Assembly (NCBI RefSeq): GCF_900177765.1
Contig: NZ_FXWI01000006.1
Span: 1 to 64,000, forward strand
DNA length: 64,000 nucleotides
Direction of reading: 5' to 3'
Origin: Agreia sp. VKM Ac-1783
Lineage (GTDB): Bacteria; Actinomycetota; Actinomycetes; Actinomycetales; Microbacteriaceae
The translations under genes and the position numbers were made by a program. The notes beneath the pieces are model-generated. The model saw nothing but the letters and a program-made list of their open reading frames with translations, did not search any database and was not told where the DNA came from. Shown piece by piece: positions 37,640 through 47,851 of this stretch (position 1 is the stretch's first letter; the number at the start of each line of letters is the position of its first letter).

Positions 37640-38050
37640 ATGATCGTCGTGACTACCAATGAGATTCCCGGCCACCGCATCGATGCCGTCTTCGGAGAGG
37701 TGATGGGCCTCACCGTGCGATCGCGCGACATCGGCGCGCAGTTCACCGCCAGCTTCCGTGCCCTTGGAGGAGGAGAACTTCCCGAGATGACCAAGGCCCT
37801 CTACGAGAGTCGCCAGGAGGTCATGCACCGTATGGTCGTCGAGGCCGAGAGCAAGGGGGCGAACGCCATCGTCGCCATGCGCTTCGACACATCGGAGATG
37901 GGCACCAACTGGACAGAGGTCTGCGCCTACGGCACCGCCGTCTTCGCGATTCCGCTCGGCCGAGGAGAGGCCGGCTCCACCGGCCAGTCGGCCTACCTCG
38001 TCGACGCCGCCGCCGGCGCACAGACCCCGCCAGCCGCAGATCAGGCGTGA
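37640..38050 (+). CDS. YbjQ/UPF0145 family protein
   Basis: 136 residues. N-terminal VVTTNEIPGHRIDAVFGEVMGLTVRSRDIG, and the central YESRQEVMHRMVVEAESKGANAIVAMRFDTSEMG...TEVCAYGTAVF, are diagnostic of the YbjQ family (oligomeric beta-barrel-like heavy-metal-binding-type fold; biochemical role unknown). The core ends near residue 110; the Ala/Gly/Gln-rich tail is extra. Single gene. Confidence 0.88.
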   Translation: MIVVTTNEIPGHRIDAVFGEVMGLTVRSRDIGAQFTASFRALGGGELPEMTKALYESRQEVMHRMVVEAESKGANAIVAMRFDTSEMGTNWTEVCAYGTAVFAIPLGRGEAGSTGQSAYLVDAAAGAQTPPAADQA

Positions 38051-38101
38051 CCTGCCCACATCGAGAGGCGCTGCGGCGTCGTTCGGCGTAGCTTTGTCAT
38101 C

Positions 38102-38923
38102 ATGCGCGAAGAACAGGCCCACATCATCAAGGCCCTCACCGTCTTGCCCACGATCGACGCCGCGGCCGAGGTCGAACGCCGCACGTCGTTTCTCGTCGAC
38201 TACCTGCGCCGAACGGGAGCGAAGGGTCTCGTGCTCGGCATCAGCGGCGGGCAGGACTCGTCGCTCGCCGGACGTCTGTGCCAACTCGCGATCGAGAGGC
38301 TCCAGGGCGAGGGCGTCGAGGCCACGTTCATCGCCGTGCGTCTGCCCTACGGTGTTCAGGCCGACGAAGACGACGCTCAACTCGCTCTGAGTTTCATCAA
38401 GCCCGAGCGCGTCGTCACCTTCGACATCAAGCGCGGAGTCGACGGCATCGCCGCCGAGTTCGCCGACGCCGTCGGAACTCCGATCACCGACTTCAACAAG
38501 GGCAACGTCAAGGCTCGCACCCGCATGATCGCCCAGTACGCCATCGCCGGAGACGCCGGTCTGCTGGTCGTCGGCACCGACCACGCCGCAGAGGCCGTGA
38601 CCGGCTTCTTCACGAAGTTCGGCGACGGCGGCGCCGATATCCTGCCGCTGTCGGGCCTCACCAAACGACAGGGCCGGGCGCTGCTCGAAGCGCTGGATGC
38701 GCCCGAGCGGCTCTACCTCAAGGCCCCGACGGCGGATCTGCTCGACGACACCCCCGGCCAGACCGACGAGGCGAACCTCGGCCTCACCTACACCGACATC
38801 GACGACTTCCTCGAGGGCAAAGACGTCGAGGCCCGCGTGGCGGACGCCATCATCGCCCGGTACGCCGCGACGGAGCACAAGCGCTCCCTGCCCGTCGGAC
38901 CGGCCGATTCGTGGTGGAAGTAG
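38102..38923 (+). CDS. nadE: NAD(+) synthetase, ammonia-dependent
   Basis: 273 residues. The PP-loop ATP pyrophosphatase motif [49 protein letters not shown] and [26 protein letters not shown] are the NadE hallmarks. It makes NAD from deamido-NAD, ATP and ammonia; there is no N-terminal glutaminase domain, so it is the ammonia-using short form. The following 177 nt (38924-39100) hold no gene that I can support; they should carry the promoter of the next one. Confidence 0.95.
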   Translation: MREEQAHIIKALTVLPTIDAAAEVERRTSFLVDYLRRTGAKGLVLGISGGQDSSLAGRLCQLAIERLQGEGVEATFIAVRLPYGVQADEDDAQLALSFIKPERVVTFDIKRGVDGIAAEFADAVGTPITDFNKGNVKARTRMIAQYAIAGDAGLLVVGTDHAAEAVTGFFTKFGDGGADILPLSGLTKRQGRALLEALDAPERLYLKAPTADLLDDTPGQTDEANLGLTYTDIDDFLEGKDVEARVADAIIARYAATEHKRSLPVGPADSWWK

Positions 38924-39100
38924 CACACGGCTACTCAGTCGCTGTCGTCGCCTGCTCAGTTCGGCTCGCCTTGTTGCTCAGGTGCGTGACGAGAGCTGTG
39001 AGAGACCGATCGTGCCTGCCAGCATGGTGATCGCCCCGCAGTGCAGGGCTCAGATCGATTCCGATCCGACCCCGACGATCACGAAAGGCCTCACCAGCTC

Positions 39101-39619
39101 ATGTCCACCACCACGCATCGCAGACTCACACCGGTCGCCGCCGCCGCATCCTTGATGATCGGGCTGTTCGCCCTCACCGGCTGCAGCGTCCTCGACACGG
39201 TCTTGCCCAAAGACGAGGCCGTTCGCGACGACAAGACCAGCGAGGTCACCGAAGCCGGCCAGGCCGATGTCTTCACGATCGCCGTGGGCGACTGCTTCAA
39301 CGACGTCGACGCCGAGGAGATCAGCGAGGTTCCCGTGGTTCCCTGCGACCAGCCGCACGACTACGAGGCCTACAGTGCATTCGACCTCGCAGGCGATGAG
39401 TTCCCCGGCGACGAGGCAGTCACGCAGCAGGCCGGCGACGGCTGTACTCCGCCCTTCGCCGAGTTCAACGGCGTCGGCTACGACGACTCCACCCTGTACC
39501 TCGGCTATCTCCTTCCCACCGAAGACAGCTGGAACGAACAAGCCGACCGCGAGGTGCTCTGCTACATCTACGAAGAGAACGTGCAGACAACGGGAACCCT
39601 GAAGGGCGCCGCCCGCTAG
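39101..39619 (+). CDS. Septum-formation-family lipoprotein
   Basis: 172 residues. The signal peptide ends with lipobox ALTGC (about residues 24-28). The mature part has AVGDCFNDVDAEEISEVPVVPCDQPHDYEAYSAF, with the C-x(n)-VPCDxPHDxE pattern of the Septum_form domain found in actinobacterial extracytoplasmic proteins, and two further cysteines (DGCTPPF, VLCYIYEE) that can form disulfides. Anchored outside the membrane. The precise function of this family is unknown despite its name. Confidence 0.82.
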   Translation: MSTTTHRRLTPVAAAASLMIGLFALTGCSVLDTVLPKDEAVRDDKTSEVTEAGQADVFTIAVGDCFNDVDAEEISEVPVVPCDQPHDYEAYSAFDLAGDEFPGDEAVTQQAGDGCTPPFAEFNGVGYDDSTLYLGYLLPTEDSWNEQADREVLCYIYEENVQTTGTLKGAAR

Positions 39620-39658
39620 CGTAGACGGGCCGCCTGCTCGTGCCGCTATGGTCGGTGC

Positions 39659-40039
39659 ATGGCATCCAGTTACGACTTCTTCATCTCCGGCGATCACGAT
39701 GCGGCGAAGACCCTCATCGGTGACGCGCTCACCGCCGAGGGATTCACCATCACCATGAACGTAGACGGCGGCTTCCACGCCGTTCGCGGCAGCACCGCCG
39801 CCACCGTTCTCTGGGGAGGACTCGCGGGCAAGAAGCTGCACATGGCCTTCGACACGCAGTTCTTCGTCGACGACAAGGGCCAGCTGGTCGCGCGCCTCTC
39901 GCGCGACCTCGCCGTCGGCGCCCTCAAAGGCGGAGCGATCGGTGCGACGAAGACGGCCAACGCGTTCGAAGCCACGTCGCACGCCGTCGGCACCGCCCTC
40001 ACGAATGCCGGCGTCCTGACCGGGAGCCTCGCCAACTAG
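39659..40039 (+). CDS. Hypothetical protein (126 aa)
   Basis: A soluble protein with alternating strands and helices: SYDFFISGDHDAAKTLIGDALTAEGFTITM, then TVLWGGLAGKKLHMAFDTQFF and ARLSRDLAVGALKGGAIGATKTANAFE. The Gly/Ala-rich C-terminal half could associate with a membrane but is not clearly transmembrane. I do not recognise a family; the pattern recalls small proteins found singly in Microbacteriaceae. Convergent with kdpE. Confidence 0.68.
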   Translation: MASSYDFFISGDHDAAKTLIGDALTAEGFTITMNVDGGFHAVRGSTAATVLWGGLAGKKLHMAFDTQFFVDDKGQLVARLSRDLAVGALKGGAIGATKTANAFEATSHAVGTALTNAGVLTGSLAN

Positions 40040-40054
40040 TCGACGAGCCCCGCC

Positions 40055-40741
40055 TCACAGCACGAAGCGGTATCCCATGCCGGCCTCGGTCAGCAGGTGC
40101 CGTGGTCTGGCCGGCTCCTGCTCGAGCTTCTTGCGCAACTGAGCGAGATAGACGCGCAGATATCCGGAATCGTTCGTGTGGTTCGGCCCCCAGACCGCGG
40201 TCAGCAGAGAGGCTCGGGTCACGAGCCTGCCGGGGCTTCGCACGAGCGTCTCGAGAATGATCCATTCCGTCGGAGTGAGCCGAACTGTCTCGTCGCCACC
40301 GGCATCCGTTCTTCTCGTCACCTGCTTGGCCGACAGGTCGATCGTGACATCGCCAAACGTCACGAGGGCCTCATCGCCCGCGGTGGGCACACGTCGCGTC
40401 AGGGCTCGGATGCGCGCGAGCAGTTCGTCGATCGCGAACGGCTTGGTGACATAGTCGTCAGCGCCGGCATCGAGGGCCAACACCTTCTCGGCACCGTCGG
40501 TTCGCCCCGACACCACGAGAATGGGAACCTGCGACCAGCCGCGGAGCCCCTCGATCACCTCGATGCCATTCAGCTTCGGCATTCCGAGATCGAGCATGAC
40601 CAGATCGGGATGCTGGTCGATCGCCGCGTTGAGCGCCTCGGCTCCGTCGTGGGCCAGAACCACGTCGTAGCCGCGCGCGCGCAGCGTCACAGAGAGCGCC
40701 CGAAGGATCTGCGGGTCGTCGTCGGCTATCAGAATCTTCAT
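40055..40741 (-). CDS. kdpE: Two-component response regulator KdpE
   Basis: 228 residues, OmpR/PhoB type. Receiver domain: IADDDP acidic pocket, phosphorylated Asp in LVMLDLGMPKLNG (about residue 52), conserved Lys in YVTKPFAIDELLARIRAL. C-terminal winged helix: LTPTEWIILETLVRSPGRLVTRASLLTAVWG and LRVYLAQLRKKLE. It is the partner of KdpD, overlaps it by 4 nt, and should activate the kdp promoter; the direct repeats at 48021-48040 and 26850-26869 are its likely sites. Confidence 0.93.
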   Translation of the reverse strand: MKILIADDDPQILRALSVTLRARGYDVVLAHDGAEALNAAIDQHPDLVMLDLGMPKLNGIEVIEGLRGWSQVPILVVSGRTDGAEKVLALDAGADDYVTKPFAIDELLARIRALTRRVPTAGDEALVTFGDVTIDLSAKQVTRRTDAGGDETVRLTPTEWIILETLVRSPGRLVTRASLLTAVWGPNHTNDSGYLRVYLAQLRKKLEQEPARPRHLLTEAGMGYRFVL

Positions 40742-43299
40742 GGTTTCCCCTCGACGTGCTCCTCGGACGGCTTCGCGGAGTCAGGCGCCATGGGCAGCGA
40801 CACGACCATGGTCAGACCACCGCCCGGGGTGTCTTCGGCCTCGATGGTTCCGCCCATGCCCTCGACGAACCCCTTCGAGAGGGCGAGACCGAGGCCCAGG
40901 CCCGTGGAGTTGTCGGTGTCTCCCAGTCGCTGGAACGGCACGAACACCTCGTCGCGTCGGTCACCCGGAATACCGGGACCGGTGTCGACGACGCGAAGCT
41001 CCACCCGCCCCTGAAATCCGCTGGCAGAGAGTCTGACCCGCGTGTCAGCGGGGGCGAATCGCACCGCATTAGACAGCAGATTCACGAGCACCCGCTGCAG
41101 CAGCACCGGGTCGGCGAGAACGGGCGGCAACGTGTCGGCGGCGAGAGCCAACTCCACCGATTCCGGGCCGAGTCCCAACTCGTCGAGGGCAGGCACGATC
41201 ACATCGTCGACGTCGAGCGGAATGAGCGACACGGCCAGCACCCCCGCCTCCACCCGGCTCACGTCGAGCAGGTCGGTGACGAGTTCGGCCAGGGTGTCGA
41301 GGCTCTCCTGAGCGGTGTCGAGCAGCTCGGCCTGATCGGCGCCGCTCAGCTCGACCTGCGTGGAGCGCAACCCGCTCACGGCCGCCGTCGCAGCGGTCAA
41401 CGGGCGCCGCAGATCGTGGCCGACGGCGGCGAGCAGAGCGCTGCGCATCCGATCCGCGACGGCCAGCGGCTTCAACTCCTGGGCCGTGGCCGAGAGGTCG
41501 CTGTGCTCGAGGCCCTGTTCGATCTGTGCCGCGATCACGCCCAGCAGCCGTCGTTCGGATGCCGCCAGGTCGGGCCCGCGCAGCTCGAGCACGGCGCGAT
41601 CGCCGACCGGCACGGACGAGACGAGCCCGTTCGTCGAGCCCGTCGAGACGGCATTCCCTTCGACAGGCTCGGGGAACGGCCCCGTAGACACCGCCAGGAT
41701 GCTGCCGTCCGATGCTTTGAGGCGCACCTCGTCGAGCCGGAACGCCTCGCGGGTGCGAGCAAGCAGGGCCTGCAGCGCATCTTCGCCACGCAGCACGCTT
41801 CCCGCGACCGTGGCGAGCAGCTCGGACTCGGCGGCCGCTCGACGCGCCTGCCGCGAGCGCCGTGCGGCCGTGTCGACGACCACGCTCACGAGCACGGCGT
41901 TGACCACGTAGAGCGCGAGTGCAAGCAGGTGGAGGGGTTCGCTGACCGTGATCGTGTAGAGCGGGGAGACGAAGAAGAAGTCGAGCGTGAGACCCGACAG
42001 CAGGGCCGCGAAGAGCGCGGGCCAGATGCCACCGAGCAGTGCCACGAGAACGACGAGCAATTGGAAGGTCAGCACGTCGGAGGTGATCGACTCGTCGCTG
42101 CGCAGAACGACCAGCAGCCAGGTCACCAGGGGGCCGCCGACGAGGGCGAGGGCGAAGCCCAGCAGGCGGCGACGCATGGTGAGCGAGCCGCTGAACTTCG
42201 GCAGAGACAGGCGGCCGCCGGCGGCAGCGTGGGTCACGATGTGCACGTCGATATCGCCGGAGGCGCGAACGACCGTGGAGCCGATTCCCGGCCCGGAGAG
42301 GGCAGCGCTCAACCTGCTGCGGCGGCTGACGCCGATCACGAGCTGGGTCGCGTTGACCCCGCGCGCGAAGTCGACCAGTGCAGCCGGGATGTCATCGCCG
42401 ACGACCTGGTGGAATGTTCCGCCGAGCGACTCGACGAGCACGCGCTGGGCGGCGAGCGCCCCCGGATGCGCCGCGCGGAGGCCATCCTGGCTCGTCACGT
42501 GCACCGCGAGCAGGTGTCCACCGGCCGACCGGGCCGCGATGCGCGCGCCCCGTCGCAGCAGCGTCTCGCCCTCGGGGCCGCCAGTGAGCGCGACGACGAC
42601 GCGCTCTCTGGCCTCCCACGTGTTCGAGATGCCGTGGGCGGCACGGTAGTTGGTGAGCGCCGAGTCGACCTCGTCGGCCAGCCAGAGCAGGGCGAGCTCG
42701 CGCAGCGCCGTGAGGTTGCCGAGCCGAAAGTAGTTCGAGAGGGCGGCGTCGATGCGCGCCGCGGGGTACACGCGTCCGTCTGCGAGGCGGTCGCGTAGCG
42801 CCTGCGGGGCCAGGTCGACGACCTCGAGCTGATCGGCCGAGCGCACGACCTTGTCGGGCACGGTCTCCTGCTGGCGCGCTCCCGTGATCTGCTCGACGAC
42901 GTCGGTGAGCGACTCGATGTGCTGGATGTTGACGGTCGTCATCACGTCGATGCCGGCATCCAACAGCGTCTCGACGTCTTGCCAGCGCTTCTCGTGCCGC
43001 GACCCCGGCGCGTTGCTGTGCGCCAGTTCGTCGACGAGGGCGACACTCGGATGCCGCTCGAGCACGGCGTCGAGATCCATCTCGCTGAGCGTCACTCCCC
43101 GATGCGTCACCGACAGGCGCGGCACGACCTCGAGGCCGGCGAGCATGCGCGCTGTAGCTGAACGTCCGTGGGTCTCGACGACCGCCACGACCACGTCTCG
43201 ACCCTCGGCGGCGAGCCGAGCGCCCTCCTCGAGCATCGTGTAGGTCTTGCCGACACCGGGCGCAGCTCCGAGCAGCACGCGCAGACGGCCGCGCCCCAT
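40738..43299 (-). CDS. kdpD: Potassium sensor histidine kinase KdpD
   Basis: 853 residues with the full KdpD layout: N-terminal KdpD domain with Walker A GAAPGVGKTYTML (about 10-22) and VNIQHIESL; a UspA-like domain (about 230-350); four closely spaced transmembrane helices (about 380-480, DUF4118); a GAF-like region; HisKA with the phosphorylated His in VGHDLRRPLTAA (about 628); and HATPase ending in GLGLGLALSKGFVE. It senses potassium/osmotic state and phosphorylates KdpE. Starts 2 nt after the kdpC stop. Unusual: a dispersed repeat lies in frame near residues 540-560, adding PFPEPVEGNAVSTGSTNG in the GAF-like part. Confidence 0.93.
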   Translation of the reverse strand: MGRGRLRVLLGAAPGVGKTYTMLEEGARLAAEGRDVVVAVVETHGRSATARMLAGLEVVPRLSVTHRGVTLSEMDLDAVLERHPSVALVDELAHSNAPGSRHEKRWQDVETLLDAGIDVMTTVNIQHIESLTDVVEQITGARQQETVPDKVVRSADQLEVVDLAPQALRDRLADGRVYPAARIDAALSNYFRLGNLTALRELALLWLADEVDSALTNYRAAHGISNTWEARERVVVALTGGPEGETLLRRGARIAARSAGGHLLAVHVTSQDGLRAAHPGALAAQRVLVESLGGTFHQVVGDDIPAALVDFARGVNATQLVIGVSRRSRLSAALSGPGIGSTVVRASGDIDVHIVTHAAAGGRLSLPKFSGSLTMRRRLLGFALALVGGPLVTWLLVVLRSDESITSDVLTFQLLVVLVALLGGIWPALFAALLSGLTLDFFFVSPLYTITVSEPLHLLALALYVVNAVLVSVVVDTAARRSRQARRAAAESELLATVAGSVLRGEDALQALLARTREAFRLDEVRLKASDGSILAVSTGPFPEPVEGNAVSTGSTNGLVSSVPVGDRAVLELRGPDLAASERRLLGVIAAQIEQGLEHSDLSATAQELKPLAVADRMRSALLAAVGHDLRRPLTAATAAVSGLRSTQVELSGADQAELLDTAQESLDTLAELVTDLLDVSRVEAGVLAVSLIPLDVDDVIVPALDELGLGPESVELALAADTLPPVLADPVLLQRVLVNLLSNAVRFAPADTRVRLSASGFQGRVELRVVDTGPGIPGDRRDEVFVPFQRLGDTDNSTGLGLGLALSKGFVEGMGGTIEAEDTPGGGLTMVVSLPMAPDSAKPSEEHVEGKP
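41657..41677. repeat. Dispersed repeat unit inside the kdpD coding sequence
   Basis: CCTTCGACAGGCTCGGGGAA, matching the complement of the intergenic copy at 48080-48100 at all but one position. In kdpD it is read on the minus strand as PEPVEG. A second partial unit (GTCGAGCCCGTCGAG, about 41633-41647) lies next to it. Confidence 0.65.
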
Positions 43300-43301
43300 G
43301 A

Positions 43302-43913
43302 TCAGCCTGCCATCGAAGAGAGGGCGAGGTTCAACTCGAGCACGTTGACGGTCGGGTCTCCGAGGATTCCGAGATCGCGACCCTCGACGAACGACTCGAC
43401 GAGCGCCGCGACCTTCGCCTCGGGCAGGTCGCGTGCCTCGGCGACGCGGGCCACCTGCAACCGCGCATACTCAGGGCTGATCTGGGGGTCGAGACCGGAT
43501 GCCGACGCGGTCACGGCGTCAGCGGGAACCTCGGACTCCGACACGCCTTCGAGTTTAGCCACCGCGGCTCGACGGTCGCCGATCGCCGTGATGAGGTCGG
43601 CGTTCTCGGGGCCGAGGTTGCTGCCGCTCGACGCGGTGCCGTCGTATCCGCTGCCCGCAGCAGACGGCCTCGACTGGAACCACTGCGGAAGCGCATTGCC
43701 GTCGGCGTCGGTGAAGGACTGCCCGATGAGGGCCGAGCCGACGACCCGGCCGTCGGCATCCGACACCGGCTGGCCGTCGGCCTGCGCCGGCAGCGCCAGT
43801 TGGCCGATGCCGGTCACCACGGCCGTGTAGCCGACGCCGAGAACAAGGGTGAACACCGCCATCGCCCGAAGGGCCACCCAGTACTGACGGCCGGAACGTG
43901 AACGTGAACTCAT
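43302..43913 (-). CDS. kdpC: K(+)-transporting ATPase subunit C
   Basis: 203 residues. One N-terminal transmembrane helix (about 12-35), then the extracytoplasmic domain with [36 protein letters not shown], the KdpC signature, and [35 protein letters not shown]-like text with DPQISP. It stabilises the KdpFABC complex. Between kdpB and this gene is a 60-nt gap holding a dispersed palindrome. Confidence 0.95.
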   Translation of the reverse strand: [203 protein letters not shown]

Positions 43914-43940
43914 TTTCGTGCTTCTTTCTTTGTATGCGCT

Positions 43941-43974
43941 GGTCGAGTAGGCCGCCTGCGGCCGTAGCGAGACC
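43941..43974. repeat. Dispersed hairpin repeat between kdpB and kdpC
   Basis: GGTCGAGTAG and CGAGACC-type ends enclose GGCCGCCTGCGGCC; this GGTCGAGTAG...GTAGCGAGACC arrangement is the form of a palindromic repeat scattered in Microbacteriaceae genomes. It sits just past the kdpB stop codon, inside the operon, and may act as an mRNA hairpin. Confidence 0.55.
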
Positions 43975-46079
43975 TAGAAACCAGGGATCAGGGTGACGAC
44001 GAGGTCGATCAGCTTGATGCCGATGAAGGGTGCCACGACTCCGCCGAGTCCGTAGATCAGCAGGTTGCGGCCGAGGATGCGCGAGGCCGACAGCGCCCGG
44101 TACTTCACGCCGCGGAGTGCCAAGGGCACGAGCACCACGATGATGATCGCGTTGAAGATGATCGCCGAGAGGATCGCCGAGGCGGGCGAGTGCAGCTGCA
44201 TGATGTTCAGCAGCGCGAGCCCCGGGAACACCCCCGCGAACATCGCGGGAATGATCGCGAAGTACTTGGCCACGTCGTTCGCGATCGAGAAGGTGGTGAG
44301 CGCACCACGGGTGATGAGCAGCTGCTTGCCGATGCGCACGATGTCGATGAGCTTGGTCGGGTCACTGTCGAGGTCGACCATGTTGCCGGCCTCCTTCGCG
44401 GCCGAGGTACCGGTATTCATCGCGACTCCCACGTCGGCCTGGGCCAGCGCGGGCGCATCGTTGGTGCCGTCACCGGTCATGGCGACGAGGTTGCCGCCCT
44501 CCTGCTCGCGCTTGATCAGCTCGAGCTTCTGCTCGGGCGTCGCCTCGGCGAGAAAGTCGTCGACCCCGGCCTCGGCTGCGATGGCCTTCGCGGTGAGCGG
44601 GTTGTCTCCCGTGACCATCACGGTGCGGATGCCCATGGCACGCAGCTCGGCGAACCGCTCGGCGATGCCCTCCTTCACGATGTCCTTCAGATAGACGACA
44701 CCCAGGATGCGGGCTTCGCCCGGCTGCTTTCCGACGGGCGGCGCCTTCACGGCGACCACCAGGGGCGTGCCGCCCGCGTTCGAGATGCGGTGCACCTGCT
44801 CGTCGAGCTGCGCCACGGTCGACGAGGCCGCTGTTCCCGACTCCTCGACCCACGCGAGCACGGCCGAGCCGGCACCCTTGCGGATCTGCGAACCGTCGGG
44901 AAGGTCGAGTCCCGACATGCGGGTCTGCGCGGTGAACGGCACGATCACGCCATCGATATCGTCGGGCGTCACGAAGCCCTTCGTCTCGGCGAGCACCACG
45001 ATCGACTTGCCCTCGGGGGTGGGGTCTGCGAGCGACGAGCTGGCGGCCGCCTCGATGAGCTCCAGCGGGGCGACACCGTCGAGGACCGAGAACTCGGCGG
45101 CCTGGCGGTTTCCGTAGGTGATCGTTCCGGTCTTGTCCATGAGCAGCGTGGTCACGTCGCCCGCCGCCTCGACAGCGCGGCCCGACATGGCGAGCACGTT
45201 GTGCTGCACCAGACGGTCCATTCCGGCGATGCCGATGGCCGAGAGCAGCGCGCCGATGGTGGTCGGAATCAGGCAGACGAGCAGCGCCACCAGAACGGGC
45301 ACGCTCACCGAGGCCGCGGAGTAGCCCGCGATCGGGTTGAGCGTCAGCACCACGACCACGAAGATGACCGACAGACTGGCGAGAAGGATGTTGAGGGCGA
45401 TCTCGTTCGGCGTCTTCTGCCGTGACGCGCCCTCGACGAGCGCGATCATGCGGTCGACGAACGTCTCGCCGGGCTTCGAGGTGATGCGCACGACGATGCG
45501 GTCCGACAGCACGCGGGTGCCGCCGGTCACGGCGCTGCGATCGCCGCCCGACTCTCGCACGACCGGTGCTGACTCGCCTGTGATCGCGGATTCGTCGACC
45601 GAGGCGATGCCCCACACGATGTCGCCGTCGCCGGGAATCAGCTCGCCGGCGGTGACCACGACGTGGTCTCCGAGAGTGAGCTCGGCGCTCGAGACGGGAC
45701 GTGTCTCGGCACGCAGGCCACCGGCATCCGACTCGCTGTCATACGACGCGATCACGTTCGCGGTCGTCGAGGTGCGGGTCTGGCGCAGGCTGTCGGCCTG
45801 AGCCTTGCCGCGACCCTCGGCGATGGATTCGGCCAGGTTCGCGAAGACCACGGTGAGCCAGAGCCACACGGCGATTCCCGCGGTGAACGTGGCCGGTACG
45901 GGCGAGCCGCCGGATGAGGCCGGCCCTCCGAGAAACGGCTCGGCGACGGCCAGCAGGGTCGTGAGCGCGGCGCCGACCTCGACGACGAACATCACGGGGT
46001 TGTGCCACATCTGGCGCGGATCGAGCTTGCGCAGGGCCCCGGGAAGCGCGGGGATGACTGTTGCAGTGAGCATGGACAT
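43974..46079 (-). CDS. kdpB: K(+)-transporting P-type ATPase subunit B
   Basis: 701 residues, catalytic subunit. TGES (about 167-170) of the actuator domain; phosphorylated Asp315 in [30 protein letters not shown] hinge; six to seven transmembrane helices including [13 protein letters not shown]. It hydrolyses ATP to drive potassium moved through KdpA. Starts 8 nt after the kdpA stop. Confidence 0.97.
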   Translation of the reverse strand: MSMLTATVIPALPGALRKLDPRQMWHNPVMFVVEVGAALTTLLAVAEPFLGGPASSGGSPVPATFTAGIAVWLWLTVVFANLAESIAEGRGKAQADSLRQTRTSTTANVIASYDSESDAGGLRAETRPVSSAELTLGDHVVVTAGELIPGDGDIVWGIASVDESAITGESAPVVRESGGDRSAVTGGTRVLSDRIVVRITSKPGETFVDRMIALVEGASRQKTPNEIALNILLASLSVIFVVVVLTLNPIAGYSAASVSVPVLVALLVCLIPTTIGALLSAIGIAGMDRLVQHNVLAMSGRAVEAAGDVTTLLMDKTGTITYGNRQAAEFSVLDGVAPLELIEAAASSSLADPTPEGKSIVVLAETKGFVTPDDIDGVIVPFTAQTRMSGLDLPDGSQIRKGAGSAVLAWVEESGTAASSTVAQLDEQVHRISNAGGTPLVVAVKAPPVGKQPGEARILGVVYLKDIVKEGIAERFAELRAMGIRTVMVTGDNPLTAKAIAAEAGVDDFLAEATPEQKLELIKREQEGGNLVAMTGDGTNDAPALAQADVGVAMNTGTSAAKEAGNMVDLDSDPTKLIDIVRIGKQLLITRGALTTFSIANDVAKYFAIIPAMFAGVFPGLALLNIMQLHSPASAILSAIIFNAIIIVVLVPLALRGVKYRALSASRILGRNLLIYGLGGVVAPFIGIKLIDLVVTLIPGF

Positions 46080-46087
46080 AGCTGTGG

Positions 46088-47761
46088 TTACAGCCCTTCA
46101 GCGAGTGGAGCGAGTGCGAGAACGGGGAAGTAGGTGAGGGCCGACACGATGATCGTGACGCCCACGAGCAGGCCCACGAACTGCGGACGGTGCGTGGGCA
46201 GAGTTCCCGCGGTAGAGGGGATCTTGGGCTGCGCGGCGAGCGAGCCCGCGAGCGCCAGCACCAGCACGATCGGAATGAAGCGGCCGAACAGCATGGCCGC
46301 GCCGAGAGCGGTGTTGAACCAGGGGGTGTTCGCCGTGAGGCCCGCGAAGGCCGACCCGTTGTTGTTGGCCGCCGAGGTGAACGCGTAGAGCACCTCGCTG
46401 AGGCCGTGCAGCCCGGGGTTCAGGATCGACGTGCCCTCGACATCGGCTCTGACCGCCGGAATGGCGAAGCTCAGAGCGGTGCCGGCGAGCACCAGGGTGG
46501 GGGTGACGAGGATGTAGAGGCTCGCGAGCTTGATTTCCCGCGGGCCGAGCTTCTTGCCCAGGTACTCGGGGGTACGTCCGACCAGCAGGCCGGCGATGAA
46601 GACCGCGATCACCGCGAGGATCAGCATTCCGTAGAGGCCCGAGCCCACGCCTCCTGGTGCGACCTCGCCGAGCATCATGTTGATCATCGGCATCATGCCG
46701 CCGAGCGAGGTGAACGAGTCGTGCATCGAGTTGACCGCGCCGGTCGACGTGAGTGTCGAGGCCGAGCCGAAGAGGGTCGACGTGGCGATGCCGAAGCGCG
46801 TCTCCTTGCCCTCCATCGCCGCACCGGCGAGTTGCGGAGCCGTGCCCGCGCCGCCCAGCTCGAACAGGGTCAGCGCCGTGAGCGACACCACGAAGATGGT
46901 CGCCATTGCAGCCAGGATCGCGTAGCCCTGGCGCTTGTCGCCCACCATCGCGCCAAAGGTGCGGGGAAGGCTGAACGGAATGGCGAGCATCAGCACGATC
47001 TGAACGAGGTTCGTGAACCCGGTGGGGTTCTCGAACGGATGAGACGAGTTGGCATTGAAGAAGCCGCCACCGTTGGTACCGAGCATCTTGATGGCCTCCT
47101 GGCTGGCGACAGGCCCGCCGGGGATGCTCTGCGCCCCGCCGCTCAGCGTGGTCACATCGGTGAAGCCGGCGAAGTTCTGGATGACTCCTCCCGCGACCAG
47201 CACGATCGCGACCAGTACCGCGAGGGGCAGCAGAAGACGCAGGATGCCGCGGGTCAGGTCGACCCAGAAGTTGCCGAGGGTGCCCTGGCGGGTGCGGGCG
47301 AGGCCGCGCACGAGGGCGATGGCCACGGCGATTCCGACCGCGGCAGAGACGAAGTTCTGCACTGCGAGGCCGGCGAGCTGCACGGTGTAGCCCATGGTCG
47401 CCTCAGGCGAATAGCTCTGCCAGTTGGTGTTCGTGACGAACGAGACGGCCGTGTTGAACGACAGCCCCTCGGGAATGGCCGGCAAGCCGAGCGAGTATGG
47501 CAGCACAGCCTGCGCCCGCTGGATCGCGTAGACCAGCAGTACACCGATGAGCGAGAACGCGAGCACGCTGCGGAGGTAGGCCATCCAGCTCTGCTCGGCG
47601 CGGGCATCCACACCGATGAGCCGGTAGAAGCCGCGCTCGACGCGCAGGTCCTTCGTCGACGAGTAGATGTGGGCCATGTAGTCGCCGAGCGGACGGTGAA
47701 TGACGACGAGAACGAGGGCGAGGGCGCCGACCTGCAGGATTGCGAGAAGTGAAGAGTCCAT
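46088..47761 (-). CDS. kdpA: K(+)-transporting ATPase subunit A
   Basis: 557 residues with ten transmembrane helices and the four selectivity-filter-like loops of the potassium transporter superfamily: [42 protein letters not shown] and [15 protein letters not shown]. It forms the potassium entry channel of KdpFABC. ATG directly follows the stop codon of kdpF. Confidence 0.97.
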   Translation of the reverse strand: MDSSLLAILQVGALALVLVVIHRPLGDYMAHIYSSTKDLRVERGFYRLIGVDARAEQSWMAYLRSVLAFSLIGVLLVYAIQRAQAVLPYSLGLPAIPEGLSFNTAVSFVTNTNWQSYSPEATMGYTVQLAGLAVQNFVSAAVGIAVAIALVRGLARTRQGTLGNFWVDLTRGILRLLLPLAVLVAIVLVAGGVIQNFAGFTDVTTLSGGAQSIPGGPVASQEAIKMLGTNGGGFFNANSSHPFENPTGFTNLVQIVLMLAIPFSLPRTFGAMVGDKRQGYAILAAMATIFVVSLTALTLFELGGAGTAPQLAGAAMEGKETRFGIATSTLFGSASTLTSTGAVNSMHDSFTSLGGMMPMINMMLGEVAPGGVGSGLYGMLILAVIAVFIAGLLVGRTPEYLGKKLGPREIKLASLYILVTPTLVLAGTALSFAIPAVRADVEGTSILNPGLHGLSEVLYAFTSAANNNGSAFAGLTANTPWFNTALGAAMLFGRFIPIVLVLALAGSLAAQPKIPSTAGTLPTHRPQFVGLLVGVTIIVSALTYFPVLALAPLAEGL

Positions 47762-47851
47762 CTAGAACTTCTCCGGCTTCACGAGTGCGTAGACGAGATA
47801 CGCGAGGGCCGAGACGGCGAGCACCGCCGCGAGCGTGTCGAAGACGATCAC
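47762..47851 (-). CDS. kdpF: K(+)-transporting ATPase subunit F
   Basis: A 29-residue single-helix peptide, VIVFDTLAAVLAVSALAYLV followed by YALVKPEKF, with GTG start. The length, the hydrophobic core and the C-terminal ALVKPEKF (family form L-x-PE-x-F) are typical of KdpF, which stabilises the KdpABC complex. Its stop codon abuts kdpA, and its GTG overlaps the stop of a preceding 31-codon frame (GTGA). Confidence 0.88.
   Translation of the reverse strand: MIVFDTLAAVLAVSALAYLVYALVKPEKF

Noticed and set aside
40756-42798. A 680-codon open frame antisense to kdpD
   Set aside because: Composition is shadow-like (Gln/Arg/His/Gly-rich) and kdpD on the other strand has a full domain set.
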